Of a stretch of DNA of 64,000 nucleotides, positions 62,771-64,000 are shown one piece after another (within the stretch, counting starts at the first letter, position 1; every line of letters begins with the position of its first letter). The notes under the pieces were generated by a model, which was not told the DNA's origin, did not search any database, and saw only the letters and a list, made by a program, of their open reading frames with translations. This DNA comes from Marinomonas ostreistagni (lineage in GTDB: Bacteria; Pseudomonadota; Gammaproteobacteria; Pseudomonadales; Marinomonadaceae). The position numbers were made by a program, and so were the translations under genes. The stretch covers positions 62,001 through 126,000 of the forward strand of contig NZ_JAEMUH010000008.1 of the NCBI RefSeq assembly GCF_016461785.1. The letters run 5' to 3'.

Positions 62771-63256
62771 TTACTTTTTGCTAGCAACATTTTCTTCATA
62801 GAAGGCTTTGACCTTCTCTTTAAGCAAGAATTCTTTCTTTTGGCCTTCTTGAAATCCAATCTGAGCGCCTAGTTGCATCAGCCTTGGCATTTCGTTCAGA
62901 GTTTTCTGGCCTGTTGGTGTGTTGTAGAAGTTTATTAAGTCCTGTAACTCTGACTCACTAAATGTTTTATCGTACTCAAGTGTGATTTGCTCGTTAATAG
63001 CACTTAAATCAAAGTCCTTAGCAAACCAATCACGATGAATCGAGCGGTATTCCTCCAATTGGGCAGGAGTCAGTTGCCAACTCTGCGCTTGAGCTTCGAT
63101 CATTGGTAACATAGCGTCAAAGCCATCCATCATAGACTGCTCCATACGCATCACTGACATTAACTCTCGTGCTTCTTTACTGGGAGTATCTGCGGCGTGT
63201 ACAGCAGCCACACTGAACCCAATACATAAAACAGCTGTAGAAATAAATTTTTTCAT
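62771..63256 (-). CDS. DUF2059 periplasmic protein
   Basis: 161 residues. Signal peptide 1-21 (VHA-AD), then an all-helical domain: KEARELMSVMRMEQSMMDGFDAMLPMIEA and YDKTFSESELQDLINFYNTPTGQKTLNEMPRLMQ, where the F-sEaEL-x-ali-FY-sP-tG motif defines DUF2059. Function unknown. A Fur-like element lies about 60 bp upstream. Confidence 0.85.
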   Translation of the reverse strand: MKKFISTAVLCIGFSVAAVHAADTPSKEARELMSVMRMEQSMMDGFDAMLPMIEAQAQSWQLTPAQLEEYRSIHRDWFAKDFDLSAINEQITLEYDKTFSESELQDLINFYNTPTGQKTLNEMPRLMQLGAQIGFQEGQKKEFLLKEKVKAFYEENVASKK

Positions 63257-63317
63257 TTAAAAGTCCTTTTAAGAGGTGTTACGAGAAGCCGAATATTACA
63301 ATAGCCCTTCCCAATTT

Positions 63318-63336
63318 GATATTAATTATCATTCAA
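63318..63336 (-). promoter_or_regulatory. Fur-like box before the DUF2059 gene
   Basis: Minus-strand TTGAATGATAATTAATATC fits 14 of 19 Fur positions; it overlaps the last codons of the M23 peptidase gene. Confidence 0.4.
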
Positions 63337-63880
63337 GATTCGTTATCGAATTAAGGTATTCGATCGGGTTAAGCCAATTGGCTTTTTGTTCACCTAGCGT
63401 CGAATCATCGATACGAGACTCATCGGCAAACACTAGACGAATGCCATAATGTAAATGCGGCGGCTTACCTTGCGCGTTGCCGGAGCTGCCAACGGTGCCA
63501 ATCTGCGTACCTGCTTCGACATAGCGCCCTAGATTTTCTTCAATGGAGTCGAGGTGAGCGTAATAATGCATACGCCAATTAGGCCCAAGCGCCCAGATGT
63601 TCTTTCCACCACGTCGGCTATCATTGATGGATACAATAATATGATTCGTCGCCGCGACTACTGGCGTGCCACGTTCGGCGAAGATGTCCATACCTTTATG
63701 AACCAGAGACTCTCCCCAAGGCTCATACCAGAATGTTTCAGGGTGCCAATCACGAGGCGTCGCTCCAACAACTGGCATGACTATCGGCTCTTGCCAATTT
63801 TCGTTCGCATGCCAAACAGCGCCAACCATGCCAATAACACCGACAATGAATGCGCTGGTTACGATCAAGGTTTTACTCAT
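63329..63880 (-). CDS. M23-family membrane-anchored metallopeptidase
   Basis: 183 residues. N-terminal helix (about 5-24) as uncleaved anchor or signal. The LytM domain has His61 and Asp65 (LVHKGMDIFAERGTPV), His109 (MHYYAHLD) and His142/His144 (PPHLHYGIR), the full zinc and catalytic set, so it should be an active peptidoglycan endopeptidase in the periplasm. Upstream (63881-64000) no gene was seen. Confidence 0.9.
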   Translation of the reverse strand: MSKTLIVTSAFIVGVIGMVGAVWHANENWQEPIVMPVVGATPRDWHPETFWYEPWGESLVHKGMDIFAERGTPVVAATNHIIVSINDSRRGGKNIWALGPNWRMHYYAHLDSIEENLGRYVEAGTQIGTVGSSGNAQGKPPHLHYGIRLVFADESRIDDSTLGEQKANWLNPIEYLNSITNLE

Positions 63881-64000
63881 GATGGACTCCGTATGATTAG
63901 GCGTCCTATCACTATCCCTAGACGCTTCCTGTTTCTCAAGGCGAAATAAGGAAGCGCTGTGATCTAACTTTGAAAGCGACGTGGGTTATTCTAGGAATGC

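Overview
This is a gene-dense stretch from the chromosome of a marine gammaproteobacterium. A Marinomonas-like member of the Oceanospirillales is my best guess, judging from the gene families (glycine-betaine synthesis, a DabAB pair, several TonB receptors, a three-photolyase operon) and mid-40s GC by eye. No rRNA, tRNA, CRISPR array, phage or intact insertion sequence was seen.

Layout. 1-5.5 kb: the 3' part of an ornithine-lipid acyltransferase gene (OlsF-like), a 40-residue membrane-protein gene, a lone glycogen-binding domain protein, then betB-betA behind a large palindrome. 5.5-7.0 kb: an AT-rich accessory patch with a decayed YoeB toxin gene, two GNAT acetyltransferases and a short unknown gene. 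7.0-14.3 kb: an exported dikinase-like protein, a YugP-type peptidase, a DnaJ-related protein, MltA, and a complete exbB-exbD-exbD-tonB operon. 14.4-18.7 kb: three photolyase/cryptochrome genes in one operon. 18.8-25.9 kb: MATE and MFS exporters, a small DUF2256 zinc-ribbon gene, a CPA2 antiporter, lactate permease and a LysR regulator. 25.9-29.9 kb: dabB-dabA, for inorganic carbon uptake. 29.9-54.2 kb: a large iron/metal region. 54.3-57.9 kb: a four-gene LTD / VTC / DUF4956 / beta-helix operon. 57.9-62.5 kb: xdhABC. 62.7-63.9 kb: a DUF2059 protein and an M23 peptidase.

How it fits together. The iron region has a membrane flavodoxin reductase divergent from a nine-gene operon (PepSY membrane protein, DUF2271, DUF4198, two small proteins, ABC transporter with two binding proteins). 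In composition it resembles the Pseudomonas aeruginosa fpvGHJK-fpvCDEF system, which reduces ferri-siderophore in the periplasm. It is followed by a Fiu/PiuA-like receptor with PiuC, a DUF3649-PepSY-DUF3325 set, a MacA-MacB-TolC exporter like PvdRT-OpmQ, and two near-duplicate TonB receptors. No siderophore synthetase is present, so use or recycling of siderophores is the likely theme. The ExbB/ExbD/TonB operon at 12-14 kb would energise the receptors. Fur-like boxes lie in front of most of these units.

The most notable unexplained signal is a directional tandem repeat, GTAAAT-N4-GTAAAT (10-bp period). It lies upstream of exbB, the Fiu-like receptor, both sides of the PepSY/MacAB divergent promoter and the LTD/VTC operon, always reading towards the gene. 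This looks like a response-regulator site, and it links the uncharacterised LTD/VTC/DUF4956/beta-helix operon to the iron/TonB genes.
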